From Hylemonella gracilis str. Niagara R (GTDB lineage Bacteria; Pseudomonadota; Gammaproteobacteria; Burkholderiales; Burkholderiaceae_C), in assembly GCF_000600295.1 (NCBI RefSeq), contig NZ_JEMG01000001.1:1927165-1991164 (forward strand): a DNA stretch of 64,000 bases, written 5' to 3'. Below, piece by piece: positions 1 to 9,193 of the stretch (position 1 is its first letter; every line of letters starts with the position of its first letter). The notes beneath the pieces are model-generated. The model was not told the DNA's origin and did no database searches. It saw nothing but the letters and a program-made list of their open reading frames with translations. The position numbers were made by a program, and so were the translations under genes.

Positions 1-1242
1 GTGCTGGACAACGTGGTGCTGGCCATGCACCGCGGTTTGCTGGGGCCGCTTCTGGGTGCGGCACGACGGTGTTCACCCGTGTCCACGGCGCGGGCGCGGC
101 AACTGCTGGCCTGGTGCGGCTATACCGGACCAGTGGACACGCCGGCGGCCGATCTGCCGCATGTGGACCGGCGCCTGGTCGAGATTGCGCGTGCCTTGGC
201 CGCCGACCCCGAGGCCCTGCTGCTGGACGAGCCCGCGGCCGGCCTCTCGCGCGAGGACAAGGAGCGCCTGGGCGCGCTGCTGCGCCGCATCGCCGACGCG
301 GGCGTGACGGTGCTGCTGGTGGAACACGACATGGCCCTGGTCATGGGCATCAGTGACCAGGTGGTGGTCTTGGATGCAGGTGTGCGTTTGGCGGTGGGTA
401 CGCCGGCCGAGGTGCAGGCCGATCCCGCAGTGCAGCAGGCGTACTTGGGCGAATCAATTGAGGCGGGTTCTGGGCCACGTGCCGTTGATCACGCCGACGC
501 TGGGCCGCGCCCCGAAATGCTGGGCGTGGGCGCCCTGGTGGCGGGGTACGGTGCTGAGCCTGTGCTGCATGGCATCGACCTGCAGGTGCGACAGGGCGAA
601 GTCGTGGCGCTGCTGGGCGCCAATGGCGCGGGCAAGTCCACGCTGATGAAGGCGCTGGCAGGGCTGCACCGGCCGGTGCAAGGCGGCATCCACCTCGAGG
701 GGCAAGAGCTCAAGAACTTCGGCGCGGAACAGGTGGTGGCGCGGGGCGTGGTGCTGGTGCCCGAGGGGCGCCAGGTCTTCCCCGAACTCAGCGTGCTGGA
801 CAACATCCGCCTGGGTACCTTTCTGCAACCGCAAGACCGCGAGGCGCGTGTGGAAGAGCAGTTGCAGCGTTTCCCGCGCCTGCGCGAACGTCTGCACCAG
901 CGCGCCGGCCTGCTTTCGGGGGGCGAGCAGCAGATGTTGGCGATCGCGCGCGCACTGATGTCGCGCCCGCGCATCCTGCTGCTGGACGAGCCTTCGCTGG
1001 GTCTGGCGCCCAAGGTCATCGCCGAGCTGTTCGCCGCGCTGGACCAGTTGCGCCGCGAGGGCATAACCTTGCTGCTGGTGGACCAGATGGCGGGCTTGGC
1101 ACTGGCGCTGGCGGACCGCGCCTACGTCATCGAGGGCGGCCGCATCGTGGCTCAGGGCACGGCCGCCGAGATTGCGGCGGACGGCGCCTTGGCCCAGGCC
1201 TACCTGGGGCAGCAGGCGGAATCAGCGCCAATGCCGGCGTGA
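1..1242 (+). CDS. Fused branched-chain amino acid-type ABC transporter ATPase (LivG C-terminal part + LivF), 5' partial
   Basis: Two ABC ATPase halves lie in one reading frame. Residues 1-150 are the end of a LivG-like domain: Walker B LLLDEP at about 73-78, H-loop VEHD at 107-110, and the LivG-type ending QQAYLG. Residues 172-405 are a complete LivF-like domain: Walker A GANGAGKST at 206-214, signature LSGGEQQ at 305-311, Walker B ending LLLDEP, and the family's Gln in place of the switch His (VDQ). By family knowledge these ATPases power uptake of branched-chain amino acids, urea or amides; the substrate here is unknown. The first domain has no Walker A in the window, so the gene almost certainly starts upstream and the GTG at position 1 is just an in-frame codon. 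The first domain's signature reads LPHVDRR, lacking the usual Gly and Gln. Confidence 0.88.
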   Translation: MLDNVVLAMHRGLLGPLLGAARRCSPVSTARARQLLAWCGYTGPVDTPAADLPHVDRRLVEIARALAADPEALLLDEPAAGLSREDKERLGALLRRIADAGVTVLLVEHDMALVMGISDQVVVLDAGVRLAVGTPAEVQADPAVQQAYLGESIEAGSGPRAVDHADAGPRPEMLGVGALVAGYGAEPVLHGIDLQVRQGEVVALLGANGAGKSTLMKALAGLHRPVQGGIHLEGQELKNFGAEQVVARGVVLVPEGRQVFPELSVLDNIRLGTFLQPQDREARVEEQLQRFPRLRERLHQRAGLLSGGEQQMLAIARALMSRPRILLLDEPSLGLAPKVIAELFAALDQLRREGITLLLVDQMAGLALALADRAYVIEGGRIVAQGTAAEIAADGALAQAYLGQQAESAPMPA

Positions 1243-1568
1243 TGCGCGACGTAACCCTGTGAAACCCCCATGAAGACCTGGTGAGCGGCGGGTTTGCACA
1301 CCCGTGCGCGCAGTCGGCCGGGCGATCAGCGCGCGCTGCGTGCCTGCGACGCTGTTTATTTCCCTGCGCCGTGAATTCGTTCCCCTCCGGTTGTGTTACG
1401 ACTCTGTTTCGGTGGCACAATCCCGTCCGTACTGAGGGGCGGGGTATCCACATGGAGCCGCCCTTGGGCCCTTCCAGCCACAGTCGCATCCGCCAACCGG
1501 TTCAGCCGTGCCGCGGAAGGTTTCTTAAACCAGTCAAAGTTTCCTGCAGGGAAACGGAGGTCAGCGCA
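1243..1568 (+). promoter_or_regulatory. Intergenic leader/promoter region of odhA
   Basis: This 326-base gap carries no convincing gene. A five-base-pair hairpin at 1289-1304 (CGGGT/ACCCG) may mark the end of the upstream ABC gene. A CACAAT hexamer at 1416-1421 could be a -10 box, but no good -35 lies 16-18 bases before it. Close to odhA there are two small hairpins, 1519-1531 and 1539-1555, the second touching the Shine-Dalgarno GGAGG at 1556-1560. The odhA frame stays open upstream to 1281, but that extension is not family-like, so I treat it as untranslated. Confidence 0.45.
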
Positions 1569-4457
1569 ATGAGCGAATCCAACGGCTCCGCGTCGTCTGT
1601 CTATCAGACTTATCGCGATAACACCTATCTGTTCGGTGGCAATGCCCCGTACGTCGAAGAGATGTACGAGAACTACCTTGCCAATCCCGGCAGCGTCCCC
1701 GACAACTGGCGCGATTATTTCGACGCGCTGCAGCACGTGCCCGCCGTCGACGGCAGCAACACGCGCGACGTGCCGCACCTGCCGGTCATCAACGCCTTCG
1801 CCGAACGTGCCAAGCAGGGCGTCACCCAGGTGGTGATGGCCACCGGCGCCGACTCCGAAATGGGCCGCAAGCGCACAGCGGTGCAACAGCTCATTGCCGC
1901 CTACCGCAACGTCGGTGCACGCTGGGCCGATCTGGACCCGCTCAAGCGCACCGAGCGCCCCGCGATCCCCGAGCTCGATCCCGCCTTCTACGGTTTCACC
2001 GATGGCGACCAGGAAACCGTCTACAACACCAGCAACACCTTCTTCCCTGGGGAGACGATGTCGCTGCGCCAGCTGCTCAACGCACTGCGCGAGACCTACT
2101 GCGGCACCATCGGTGTCGAGTACATGTACATCACCGACCAGACGCAAAAGCGCTGGTGGCAGCAGAAGTTGGAGAGCACCCGCGCCAACCCCAACTTCAC
2201 CGCCGAGCAGAAGAAGCAGATCCTTGACCGTTTGACGGCCGCCGAGGGTCTGGAGCGTTACCTGCACACCAAGTACGTGGGCCAAAAGCGCTTCTCGCTC
2301 GAAGGTGGCGAGAGCTTCATCGCCGCCATGGACGCGCTGATCCAGCAGGCCGGCGCCAAGGGCGTGCAGGAGGTCGTGATCGGTATGGCCCACCGAGGCC
2401 GCTTGAACGTGCTGGTCAACACCCTGGGCAAGATGCCCAAGGATCTGTTCGCCGAGTTCGACCACACCGCGCCCGAGGACCTGCCCGCAGGTGACGTGAA
2501 GTACCACCAAGGTTTCAGCTCCGACGTCACCACCCCTGGCGGCCCGGTGCACCTGAGCCTGGCCTTCAACCCCTCGCACCTGGAAATCGTGAACCCCGTG
2601 GTGGAGGGCTCGGTGCGCGCGCGCATGGACCGTCGCGGCGACACCGAAGGCAAGCAAGTGCTGCCGGTGCTGGTGCATGGCGACGCCGCCATCGCTGGCC
2701 AGGGTGTCAACCAGGAAACGCTGGCCCTGTCCGAAACCCGTGGCTACTCCACGGGCGGCACGGTGCACATCGTGATCAACAACCAGATCGGCTTCACGAC
2801 CAGCGACCCGCGCGATAGCCGCTCCACCCTGTACTGCACGGACATCGTCAAGATGATCGAGGCGCCCGTGTTGCACGTCAACGGCGACGATCCCGAAGCC
2901 GTGGTGCTGGCCACCAAGCTGGCGCTGGAATTCCGCATGGAGTTCCACAAGGATGTGGTGGTGGACATTGTCTGCTTCCGCAAGCTGGGCCATAACGAAC
3001 AGGACACGCCTGCTCTGACCCAGCCGCTGATGTACAAGAAGATTGGCGCGCACCCCGGCACGCGCAAGCTCTACGGTGACAAGCTGGTCACGCAAGGCAT
3101 CCTGCCGGCCGACGGTCCGGACGAATACGTCAAGGCCTACCGTGCCGCCATGGACGCAGGCAAGCACACGGTGGACCCGGTGCTGACCAATTTCAAGAGC
3201 AAGTTCGCTGTCGATTGGTCGCCTTTCCTGAACAAGAAGTGGACCGATGCCGCCGACACGGCACTGCCACTCGCTGAGTGGAAGCGTCTTGCTGAAAAGC
3301 TGACCACCATTCCTGACAGTGTGACGCCGCACCAACTGGTCAAGAAGGTGTACGACGACCGCGCCGCCATGGGTCGTGGCGACATACCCGTGGACTGGGG
3401 CATGGGCGAGCACATGGCCTTCGCCTCCCTGGTGGCTGCGGGTTACCCCGTGCGCCTGTCCGGCGAAGACTGCGGCCGTGGCACCTTCACCCACCGCCAC
3501 GCCGTCATTCACGACCAGAAGCGCGAGAAGTACGACGAAGGCACCTACATCCCGCTCCAGAATGTGGGCGAGGGCCAGGCACCGTTCACCGTCATTGACT
3601 CCATCCTGTCGGAAGAAGCCGTGCTGGCCTTCGAATACGGCTATGCCTCCAATGATCCGCACACGCTGGTGATCTGGGAAGCCCAGTTCGGTGACTTCGC
3701 CAACGGTGCGCAGGTCGTGATCGACCAGTTCATCGCTTCCGGTGAAGTGAAGTGGGGCCGTGTCAATGGCATCACCCTGATGCTGCCGCATGGCTACGAA
3801 GGGCAGGGGCCCGAGCACAGCTCGGCGCGTCTGGAGCGCTTCATGCAACTGGCCGCCGACACCAATATGCAGGTGGTTCAGCCGACCACGGCCAGCCAGA
3901 TCTTCCATGTGCTGCGCCGTCAGATGGTGCGCCCACTGCGCAAGCCGCTGGTCATCATGACGCCCAAGTCCTTGCTGCGCAACAAGGACGCGACGTCGCC
4001 GCTGTCCGAGTTCACCAAGGGCGGTTTCCAGACCGTCATCGGCGAGCAGAAGGAGATCGCGGACGACGCCAAGGTCAAGCGCGTGATCTGCTGCTCGGGC
4101 AAGGTCTATTACGACCTGGTCAAGAAGCGCGAGGAAAAGGGCCTGGACGACGTCGCCATCCTGCGCGTCGAGCAACTCTATCCCTTCCCGCACAAGGTCT
4201 TCGGCGCGGAACTCAAGAAGTACCCGAACGCCACCGAGATCGTGTGGTGCCAGGATGAACCGCAGAACCAGGGCGCCTGGTTCTTCATTCAGCACAACAT
4301 CCACGAGAACATGCTGGATGGTCAGAAGCTCGGTTACGCGGGTCGCGCCGCCTCGGCCTCGCCGGCCGTGGGTTACGCCCACCTGCACCAGGAGCAGCAG
4401 AAGGCCCTGGTGGAAGCCGCGTTCGCCAAGCTCAAGGGCTTCGTGCTGACCAAATAA
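1569..4457 (+). CDS. odhA: 2-oxoglutarate dehydrogenase E1 component
   Basis: This is the thiamine-diphosphate-dependent E1 of the 2-oxoglutarate dehydrogenase complex (TCA cycle). It decarboxylates 2-oxoglutarate and passes the succinyl group to the lipoyl arm of E2. The protein has 962 residues, normal for the family. Visible family motifs are an N-terminal segment SVYQTYRDNTYLFGG, GMAHRGRLN around residue 275, FNPSHLEIVNPVV, the cofactor segment GDAAIAGQG near 371, and NNQIGFTT. The C-terminal transketolase-like domain contains EYGYASNDPHTLVIWEAQFGDF-type sequence. I chose the ATG at 1569 because GGAGG sits eight bases upstream and the protein then begins like its relatives. odhB follows after 97 bases, which contain a hairpin. 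Also called sucA. Confidence 0.97.
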   Translation: MSESNGSASSVYQTYRDNTYLFGGNAPYVEEMYENYLANPGSVPDNWRDYFDALQHVPAVDGSNTRDVPHLPVINAFAERAKQGVTQVVMATGADSEMGRKRTAVQQLIAAYRNVGARWADLDPLKRTERPAIPELDPAFYGFTDGDQETVYNTSNTFFPGETMSLRQLLNALRETYCGTIGVEYMYITDQTQKRWWQQKLESTRANPNFTAEQKKQILDRLTAAEGLERYLHTKYVGQKRFSLEGGESFIAAMDALIQQAGAKGVQEVVIGMAHRGRLNVLVNTLGKMPKDLFAEFDHTAPEDLPAGDVKYHQGFSSDVTTPGGPVHLSLAFNPSHLEIVNPVVEGSVRARMDRRGDTEGKQVLPVLVHGDAAIAGQGVNQETLALSETRGYSTGGTVHIVINNQIGFTTSDPRDSRSTLYCTDIVKMIEAPVLHVNGDDPEAVVLATKLALEFRMEFHKDVVVDIVCFRKLGHNEQDTPALTQPLMYKKIGAHPGTRKLYGDKLVTQGILPADGPDEYVKAYRAAMDAGKHTVDPVLTNFKSKFAVDWSPFLNKKWTDAADTALPLAEWKRLAEKLTTIPDSVTPHQLVKKVYDDRAAMGRGDIPVDWGMGEHMAFASLVAAGYPVRLSGEDCGRGTFTHRHAVIHDQKREKYDEGTYIPLQNVGEGQAPFTVIDSILSEEAVLAFEYGYASNDPHTLVIWEAQFGDFANGAQVVIDQFIASGEVKWGRVNGITLMLPHGYEGQGPEHSSARLERFMQLAADTNMQVVQPTTASQIFHVLRRQMVRPLRKPLVIMTPKSLLRNKDATSPLSEFTKGGFQTVIGEQKEIADDAKVKRVICCSGKVYYDLVKKREEKGLDDVAILRVEQLYPFPHKVFGAELKKYPNATEIVWCQDEPQNQGAWFFIQHNIHENMLDGQKLGYAGRAASASPAVGYAHLHQEQQKALVEAAFAKLKGFVLTK

Positions 4458-4474
4458 ACATCGTTAGACGGCGC

Positions 4475-4512
4475 AAGGCCAGCAGGATTCATCGCGAATT
4501 CATGCTGGCCTT
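4475..4512 (+). terminator. Hairpin in the odhA-odhB gap (partial terminator or processing site)
   Basis: A perfect 10-bp inverted repeat, AAGGCCAGCA (4475-4484) and TGCTGGCCTT (4503-4512), is separated by 18 bases. It lies between two subunit genes of one complex and is not followed by a T-run. Attenuation, RNA processing or mRNA 3'-end protection is therefore more likely than full termination. Confidence 0.4.
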
Positions 4513-4554
4513 TGACGCACCCCTCCCAACGCAAACCCATAACGGAAGAATCAA

Positions 4555-5817
4555 ATGGCTATCGTAGAAGTGAAGGTTCCGCAGCTGTCCGAATCGGTGG
4601 CGGAAGCCACCATGCTGCAATGGAAGAAGAAGGCTGGCGACCTGGTGGCCGCCGACGAAATCCTGATCGAGATCGAGACCGACAAGGTCGTGCTCGAGGT
4701 GCCCGCTCCCGCAGCCGGCGTGCTGTCCGAAGTCGTGGTCGGCGACGGCGGCACGGTGGTGGCGGATCAGGTCATCGCCAAGATCGATACCGAAGGCAAG
4801 GCCGGTGCTGCCGCGCCTGCGGCGGCTGCGGCCCCTGCCGCCGCGGCTCCGGCTGCGGCTCCTGTGGCTGCCGCGGCTGCTGCCTCCGCTTCCAAGGCTG
4901 GCGTGGCCATGCCCGCCGCCGCCAAGCTGATGGCGGACAACAACCTGGCCGCTGGCTCCGTGGCAGGCACGGGCAAGGACGGCCGCGTGACCAAGGGCGA
5001 CGTGCTGTCGGCCGTGGCCGGTGGCGCCAAGCCCGCCCCCGCCGCCATCCCGACGGGCGCGCCGGCCAAGGCCCTGCCGCAGGTGGCTGCGCCGAGCACT
5101 TCGCTGCACCTGGGCGAGCGCCCCGAGCAGCGCGTGCCCATGACCCGTCTGCGTGCCCGCGTGGCTGAGCGTCTGCTGCAGTCGCAAGCCACCAACGCGA
5201 TTCTGACCACCTTCAACGAAGTGAACATGGCCCCGGTCATGGAGCTGCGCAAGAAGTTCCAGGATTCCTTCACCAAGGAACACGGCACCAAGCTGGGCTT
5301 CATGTCCTTCTTCGTCAAGGCGGCTGTGCATGCCCTCAAGAAGTATCCCGTGCTGAACGCCTCGGTGGATGGCAATGACATCGTCTACCACGGCTACTTC
5401 GACATCGGCATCGCCGTCGGTTCGCCGCGCGGCCTGGTGGTGCCCATCCTGCGCAATGCCGACCAGATGAGCTTCGCCGACATCGAGAAGAAGATCGCCG
5501 AGTTCGGCAAGAAGGCGCAGGAAGGCAAGCTGGGCATCGAGGAAATGACCGGTGGCACCTTCTCGATTTCCAATGGCGGCACCTTCGGCTCCATGATGTC
5601 CACCCCCATCATCAACCCGCCCCAGTCGGCCATCCTCGGCGTGCACGCCACCAAGGACCGCGCCGTGGTCGAGAACGGCCAGATCGTGGTGCGCCCGATG
5701 AACTACCTGGCCATGAGCTACGACCACCGCATCATCGACGGCCGCGAAGCTGTGCTGGGCCTGGTGGCGATGAAGGACGCGCTGGAAGATCCGTCGCGTC
5801 TGCTGTTCGACATCTGA
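4555..5817 (+). CDS. odhB: Dihydrolipoyllysine-residue succinyltransferase (E2 of 2-oxoglutarate dehydrogenase)
   Basis: This is the E2 core of the 2-oxoglutarate dehydrogenase complex, transferring succinyl from lipoyl-lysine to CoA. Residues 1-77 form one lipoyl domain with the modified lysine at K44 in ETDKVVLEV. An Ala/Pro-rich hinge covers about 81-115. A peripheral-subunit-binding domain follows at about 117-153 ([22 protein letters not shown]), then a second linker, then the catalytic domain from about 190. The active-site motif is [13 protein letters not shown] with H391 and D395. Length is 420 residues, typical for a single-lipoyl E2. The gene lies 97 bases after odhA and 3 bases before an unrelated secreted protein gene, rather than directly before lpdA. 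Also called sucB. Confidence 0.97.
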   Translation: MAIVEVKVPQLSESVAEATMLQWKKKAGDLVAADEILIEIETDKVVLEVPAPAAGVLSEVVVGDGGTVVADQVIAKIDTEGKAGAAAPAAAAAPAAAAPAAAPVAAAAAASASKAGVAMPAAAKLMADNNLAAGSVAGTGKDGRVTKGDVLSAVAGGAKPAPAAIPTGAPAKALPQVAAPSTSLHLGERPEQRVPMTRLRARVAERLLQSQATNAILTTFNEVNMAPVMELRKKFQDSFTKEHGTKLGFMSFFVKAAVHALKKYPVLNASVDGNDIVYHGYFDIGIAVGSPRGLVVPILRNADQMSFADIEKKIAEFGKKAQEGKLGIEEMTGGTFSISNGGTFGSMMSTPIINPPQSAILGVHATKDRAVVENGQIVVRPMNYLAMSYDHRIIDGREAVLGLVAMKDALEDPSRLLFDI

Positions 5818-5820
5818 TCC

Positions 5821-6477
5821 GTGGCAAGCGTGCTCTTGACCAGCATGAGGTGGGTGGTGCGCTGCGCCACGCCATTCCTGTTTGCGCTGTCTGCGCATGC
5901 GGCTACGCAGGGCGAGCAGCTTGTCCAATCGTTGTTGGAGTGCTCGCCGAAGTACTTCGCCCAGGTTCGTGGAACGGCGGATTTTTCTTCGGCGGGTTAC
6001 ACATTCAACCCTAAGGGACGCTTGATTGTTCCGAATGCCCGTGACGAACTCGGTTCAGGTTATCGAGTCATGGGGAAGCGGTCGATTGAGCTGGGTGGAT
6101 TGACTGTGGTCGGCATGTACGACCTGCATCGCAAGGCAAATACTTTCGAGATGTTCGATTGGGGATTGCTGGTGAAGGGCGATCCGGCCTCTTTGACGCA
6201 AAAGCTCAATAGCCGTTTGTCTGCGGATCGTTCTTTGGAAAGCGATGGGATTCTTGGGTTTGCGCGTCTGGAGAGCACGACGATCAAGACGTGGCCGAAA
6301 TGGGTAGTGCGTAAGCCTTTGCCACCCCGTGGCCCTGTTGAGTTCGGTGATCTTGAAATGGTTGCGGAAATCACGGTTGCTGATGAGGAACTGCCAGGCG
6401 TTTCGCGCATTGGTTGTTCCCTACAAGGTGTGTTCCCGCCTTTTGTGCTTCAACAACGGCGTCCTGATATCGATTAA
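5821..6477 (+). CDS. Hypothetical secreted protein inserted between odhB and lpdA
   Basis: I do not recognise this protein. Translated from the GTG at 5821 it has 218 residues. A shorter start at the ATG at 5845 gives a cleaner signal peptide: MRWVVR, a hydrophobic stretch CATPFLFAL, then cleavage after SAHA. Neither start has a clear Shine-Dalgarno. The mature part has two cysteines, in ECSPKYF near the N-terminus and GCSLQG near the end, which could form a disulfide. It contains no repeats or further membrane segments. Three lines I tallied by hand (6001-6180) average about 53% GC, well below the flanking Odh genes. It starts 3 bases after odhB and ends 30 bases before lpdA, so it should be co-transcribed. 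Periplasmic location is inferred. Confidence 0.72.
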   Translation: MASVLLTSMRWVVRCATPFLFALSAHAATQGEQLVQSLLECSPKYFAQVRGTADFSSAGYTFNPKGRLIVPNARDELGSGYRVMGKRSIELGGLTVVGMYDLHRKANTFEMFDWGLLVKGDPASLTQKLNSRLSADRSLESDGILGFARLESTTIKTWPKWVVRKPLPPRGPVEFGDLEMVAEITVADEELPGVSRIGCSLQGVFPPFVLQQRRPDID

Positions 6478-6507
6478 TTGCGCGTTTGCGCTGAATGGAA
6501 TACTGAT

Positions 6508-7935
6508 ATGTCCAAACAATTTGACGTAGTCGTAATCGGCGGTGGCCCCGGTGGATACATCGCTGCCATCCGCGCCGCCCAGCTGGGCTTCAACACCGCT
6601 TGCATCGACGAGTGGAAGAACGAGAAGGGCGGCCCCGCGCCGGGTGGCACCTGCACCAACGTGGGCTGCATCCCGTCCAAGGCGCTGCTGCAGTCGTCCG
6701 AGCATTTCGAGCACGCCAACAAGCACTTCGCCGAGCACGGCATCACGGCCACGGGCGTGAAGATGGACGTGGCCAAGATGATCGCGCGCAAGGACACGGT
6801 CGTGAAGCAGAACAACGACGGCATCCTCTTCCTCTTCAAGAAGAACAAGGTGTCGTTCTTCCACGGTCGTGGTTCTTTCGTGAAGGCTGTGGACGGGGGT
6901 TATGAAATCGCCGTCAAAGGCGCGGCGAACGAGACCCTGGTGGCCAAGCAAGTCATCGTGGCCACCGGCTCCAACGCGCGTGCCTTGCCGGGCGCGCCCT
7001 TCGACGAGGAAACCATCCTCTCCAACGACGGTGCTTTGCGCATCGGTGGTGTGCCCAAGAAGCTGGCCCTGATCGGTGCCGGCGTGATCGGCCTGGAAAT
7101 GGGTTCGGTCTGGCGTCGCCTGGGCGCGGACGTGACCGTGCTCGAAGGTTTGCCGACCTTCCTGGGCGCGGTGGACGAGCAGATCGCCAAGGAAGCCAAG
7201 AAGGCCTTCGACAAGCAGGGCCTGAAGATCGAGCTGGGCGTCAAGATCGGCGAGATCAAGACCTCCAAGAAGGGCGTCAGCGTGGCCTATGCCAACGCCA
7301 AGGGCGAAGCGCAGACGCTGGATGCGGACAAGCTCATCATCTCCATCGGTCGCGTGCCCAACACCATCGGCCTGGGTGCCGAGGCCGTGGGCCTGAAGCT
7401 GGACGAGCGCGGCGCCATCGTGGTGGACGAGCTGTGCAAGACCAATCTGCCGGGTGTCTGGGCCGTGGGTGACGTGGTGCGCGGCCCCATGCTGGCGCAC
7501 AAGGCGGAGGAAGAGGGCGTGGCCGTGGCCGAGCGCATCGCGGGCCAGCACGGGCATGTGAACTTCAACACCATCCCCTGGGTCATCTACACCAGCCCCG
7601 AGATCGCCTGGGTCGGCAAGACCGAGCAGCAGCTCAAGGCCGAGGGCGTGGCCTACAAGGCGGGTACCTTCCCCTTCCTGGCCAACGGCCGCGCACGCGC
7701 CCTGGGCGACACCACGGGCATGGTGAAATTCCTGGCCGATGCCAAGACGGATGAGATCCTTGGCGTGCACATGGTGGGGCCGATGGTGTCGGAGTTGATC
7801 TCCGAGGCCGTGGTCGCCATGGAGTTCAAGGCCAGCAGCGAGGACATCGCGCGCATCTGCCACGCCCACCCGTCCTTGAGTGAAGCCACCAAGGAAGCGG
7901 CCCTGGCCGTGGACAAGCGCACGCTCAATTTCTAA
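6508..7935 (+). CDS. lpdA: Dihydrolipoyl dehydrogenase (E3)
   Basis: This flavoprotein reoxidises the dihydrolipoyl arm of E2 with NAD+ and serves the 2-oxoglutarate (and possibly pyruvate) dehydrogenase complex. It has 475 residues. The FAD-binding motif [14 protein letters not shown] is at the N-terminus, the redox disulfide is C49-TNVG-C54, and an NAD-binding motif [12 protein letters not shown] lies mid-protein. The second FAD motif is [20 protein letters not shown], and the catalytic His-Glu pair is H454/E459 in HAHPSLSEA. The ATG at 6508 gives the standard N-terminus [12 protein letters not shown]; the frame is open upstream only to 6478. The gene is the last of the odh cluster and is followed by a strong hairpin. 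Confidence 0.97.
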   Translation: MSKQFDVVVIGGGPGGYIAAIRAAQLGFNTACIDEWKNEKGGPAPGGTCTNVGCIPSKALLQSSEHFEHANKHFAEHGITATGVKMDVAKMIARKDTVVKQNNDGILFLFKKNKVSFFHGRGSFVKAVDGGYEIAVKGAANETLVAKQVIVATGSNARALPGAPFDEETILSNDGALRIGGVPKKLALIGAGVIGLEMGSVWRRLGADVTVLEGLPTFLGAVDEQIAKEAKKAFDKQGLKIELGVKIGEIKTSKKGVSVAYANAKGEAQTLDADKLIISIGRVPNTIGLGAEAVGLKLDERGAIVVDELCKTNLPGVWAVGDVVRGPMLAHKAEEEGVAVAERIAGQHGHVNFNTIPWVIYTSPEIAWVGKTEQQLKAEGVAYKAGTFPFLANGRARALGDTTGMVKFLADAKTDEILGVHMVGPMVSELISEAVVAMEFKASSEDIARICHAHPSLSEATKEAALAVDKRTLNF

Positions 7936-7947
7936 GGCATGACAAGG

Positions 7948-7974
7948 CCCCCACGCCTGCCCAAGGCGTGGGGG
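7948..7974 (+). terminator. Strong GC hairpin after lpdA
   Basis: A perfect 11-bp stem, CCCCCACGCCT (7948-7958) with AGGCGTGGGGG (7964-7974), has a five-base loop and begins 12 bases after the lpdA stop. No T-run follows, so it may be a weak intrinsic terminator or a 3'-end stabiliser that marks the end of the odh operon. Confidence 0.6.
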
Positions 7975-8073
7975 TCGCTCCCGCCCAGATCCGCCGCACA
8001 CTGCGCGCCGCCTGGGTTTGATGCCGCAGCCGCCCATTGGCGGCCCGCTGGCGCTTGGTAAAGGTTTTCTCAC

Positions 8074-9174
8074 GTGGCATCGGTACTCGAGGCGTACGAG
8101 TCGGAACTGAAGACGCGGGGTTACCGCAGCGATCCCGCCCAGCTGCGCGCCGTGCAGGCGCTGGAACGCTGCGCGGGCGAGTGGTTTCTGTACAAGAACA
8201 AGCGCTCCAACGCCTTCAAGAAACTCATCAACCACCCAGACATCCCCATGGGGGTGTACATGTACGGTGGGGTGGGGCGCGGCAAGAGCTTTCTGATGGA
8301 TTGCTTCTACCAGGCCGTGCCGCTGCGGCGCAAGACGCGCCTGCACTTCCACGAGTTCATGCGCGAGGTGCACCGTGAACTCGCCGACCTCCAGGGCACC
8401 GTCAACCCGCTGGACGCGTTGGCCGAGCGCATCGCCGAGCGCTACAAACTGATCTGCTTCGACGAGTTCCATGTCGCCGACATCACGGACGCGATGATCC
8501 TGCACCGCCTGCTCTCCGCGCTGTTCCAAAACGGGGTGGGCATGGTGATGACCTCCAACTTCAAGCCCGACGATCTGTACCCGAACGGCCTGCACCGCGA
8601 CCGCATCCTGCCCGCCATCGCCCTGCTGAACCGGGAGATGGAGGTCATCAACGTGGACAACGGCACCGACTACCGGCAACGCACGCTGGAACACGTGCAG
8701 CTCTACCATCAGCCGCTGGGCCCCGAAGCCGACGCCGCGATGGAACAGGCCTTCAACGAACTGGCCGAGGCGCGCGACGAAGACCCGGTGCTGCACATCG
8801 AGTCGCGCCAGATCCGCGCGCGGCGCAAGGCGGGTGGGGTGGTCTGGTTCGATTTCAAGACCCTGTGCGGCGGCCCGCGCTCGCAGAACGACTACCTGGA
8901 AATTGCCTCGCAGTTCCACACCGTGTTTCTGAGTGACGTGCCGCACATGCCGGTGCGCATGGCCTCGGAAGCGCGCCGATTCACCTGGTTGATCGACGTG
9001 CTCTATGACCGCCGCGTCAAGCTCATCCTCTCCGCGGCCGTTCGTCCCGAGGAGCTGTACACCGAGGGGCCGCTGGTGCATGAGTTTCCGCGCACGGTGT
9101 CGCGTCTGAACGAAATGCAATCACGTGAGTTCCTGGAGCAGGAGCGTCGCGTCGTGGACACGCGCTTGACATGA
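8074..9174 (+). CDS. zapE: Cell division protein ZapE (AFG1-family ATPase)
   Basis: This 366-residue P-loop ATPase belongs to the AFG1/ZapE family; the Escherichia coli member destabilises FtsZ polymers late in division. Walker A is GGVGRGKS at residues 65-72 and Walker B is LICFDEFH with D130 and E131. The sensor-like segment VMTSNFKPDDLY and the family ending (RRVKLILSA, then TVSRLNEMQSREFL) are present. The start is a GTG at 8074 giving MASVLEAYESELKTRGY, which matches how relatives begin. It is separated from lpdA by a hairpin and 138 bases, so it probably has its own promoter. The next gene starts about 20 bases downstream. Confidence 0.93.
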   Translation: MASVLEAYESELKTRGYRSDPAQLRAVQALERCAGEWFLYKNKRSNAFKKLINHPDIPMGVYMYGGVGRGKSFLMDCFYQAVPLRRKTRLHFHEFMREVHRELADLQGTVNPLDALAERIAERYKLICFDEFHVADITDAMILHRLLSALFQNGVGMVMTSNFKPDDLYPNGLHRDRILPAIALLNREMEVINVDNGTDYRQRTLEHVQLYHQPLGPEADAAMEQAFNELAEARDEDPVLHIESRQIRARRKAGGVVWFDFKTLCGGPRSQNDYLEIASQFHTVFLSDVPHMPVRMASEARRFTWLIDVLYDRRVKLILSAAVRPEELYTEGPLVHEFPRTVSRLNEMQSREFLEQERRVVDTRLT

Positions 9175-9193
9175 AGGGCGTACAGTGCGGGTC

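Noticed and set aside
1356-4388. Very long minus-strand open frame (about 1010 codons) opposite odhA
   Set aside because: It mirrors the third-codon GC bias of odhA, has no family motifs or ribosome-binding site, and is the usual shadow of a GC-rich gene.
6421-9120. Minus-strand open frame of about 899 codons spanning lpdA and zapE
   Set aside because: It crosses two well-supported plus-strand genes and a hairpin, and its sequence is His/Gln/Val-rich nonsense typical of antisense frames.
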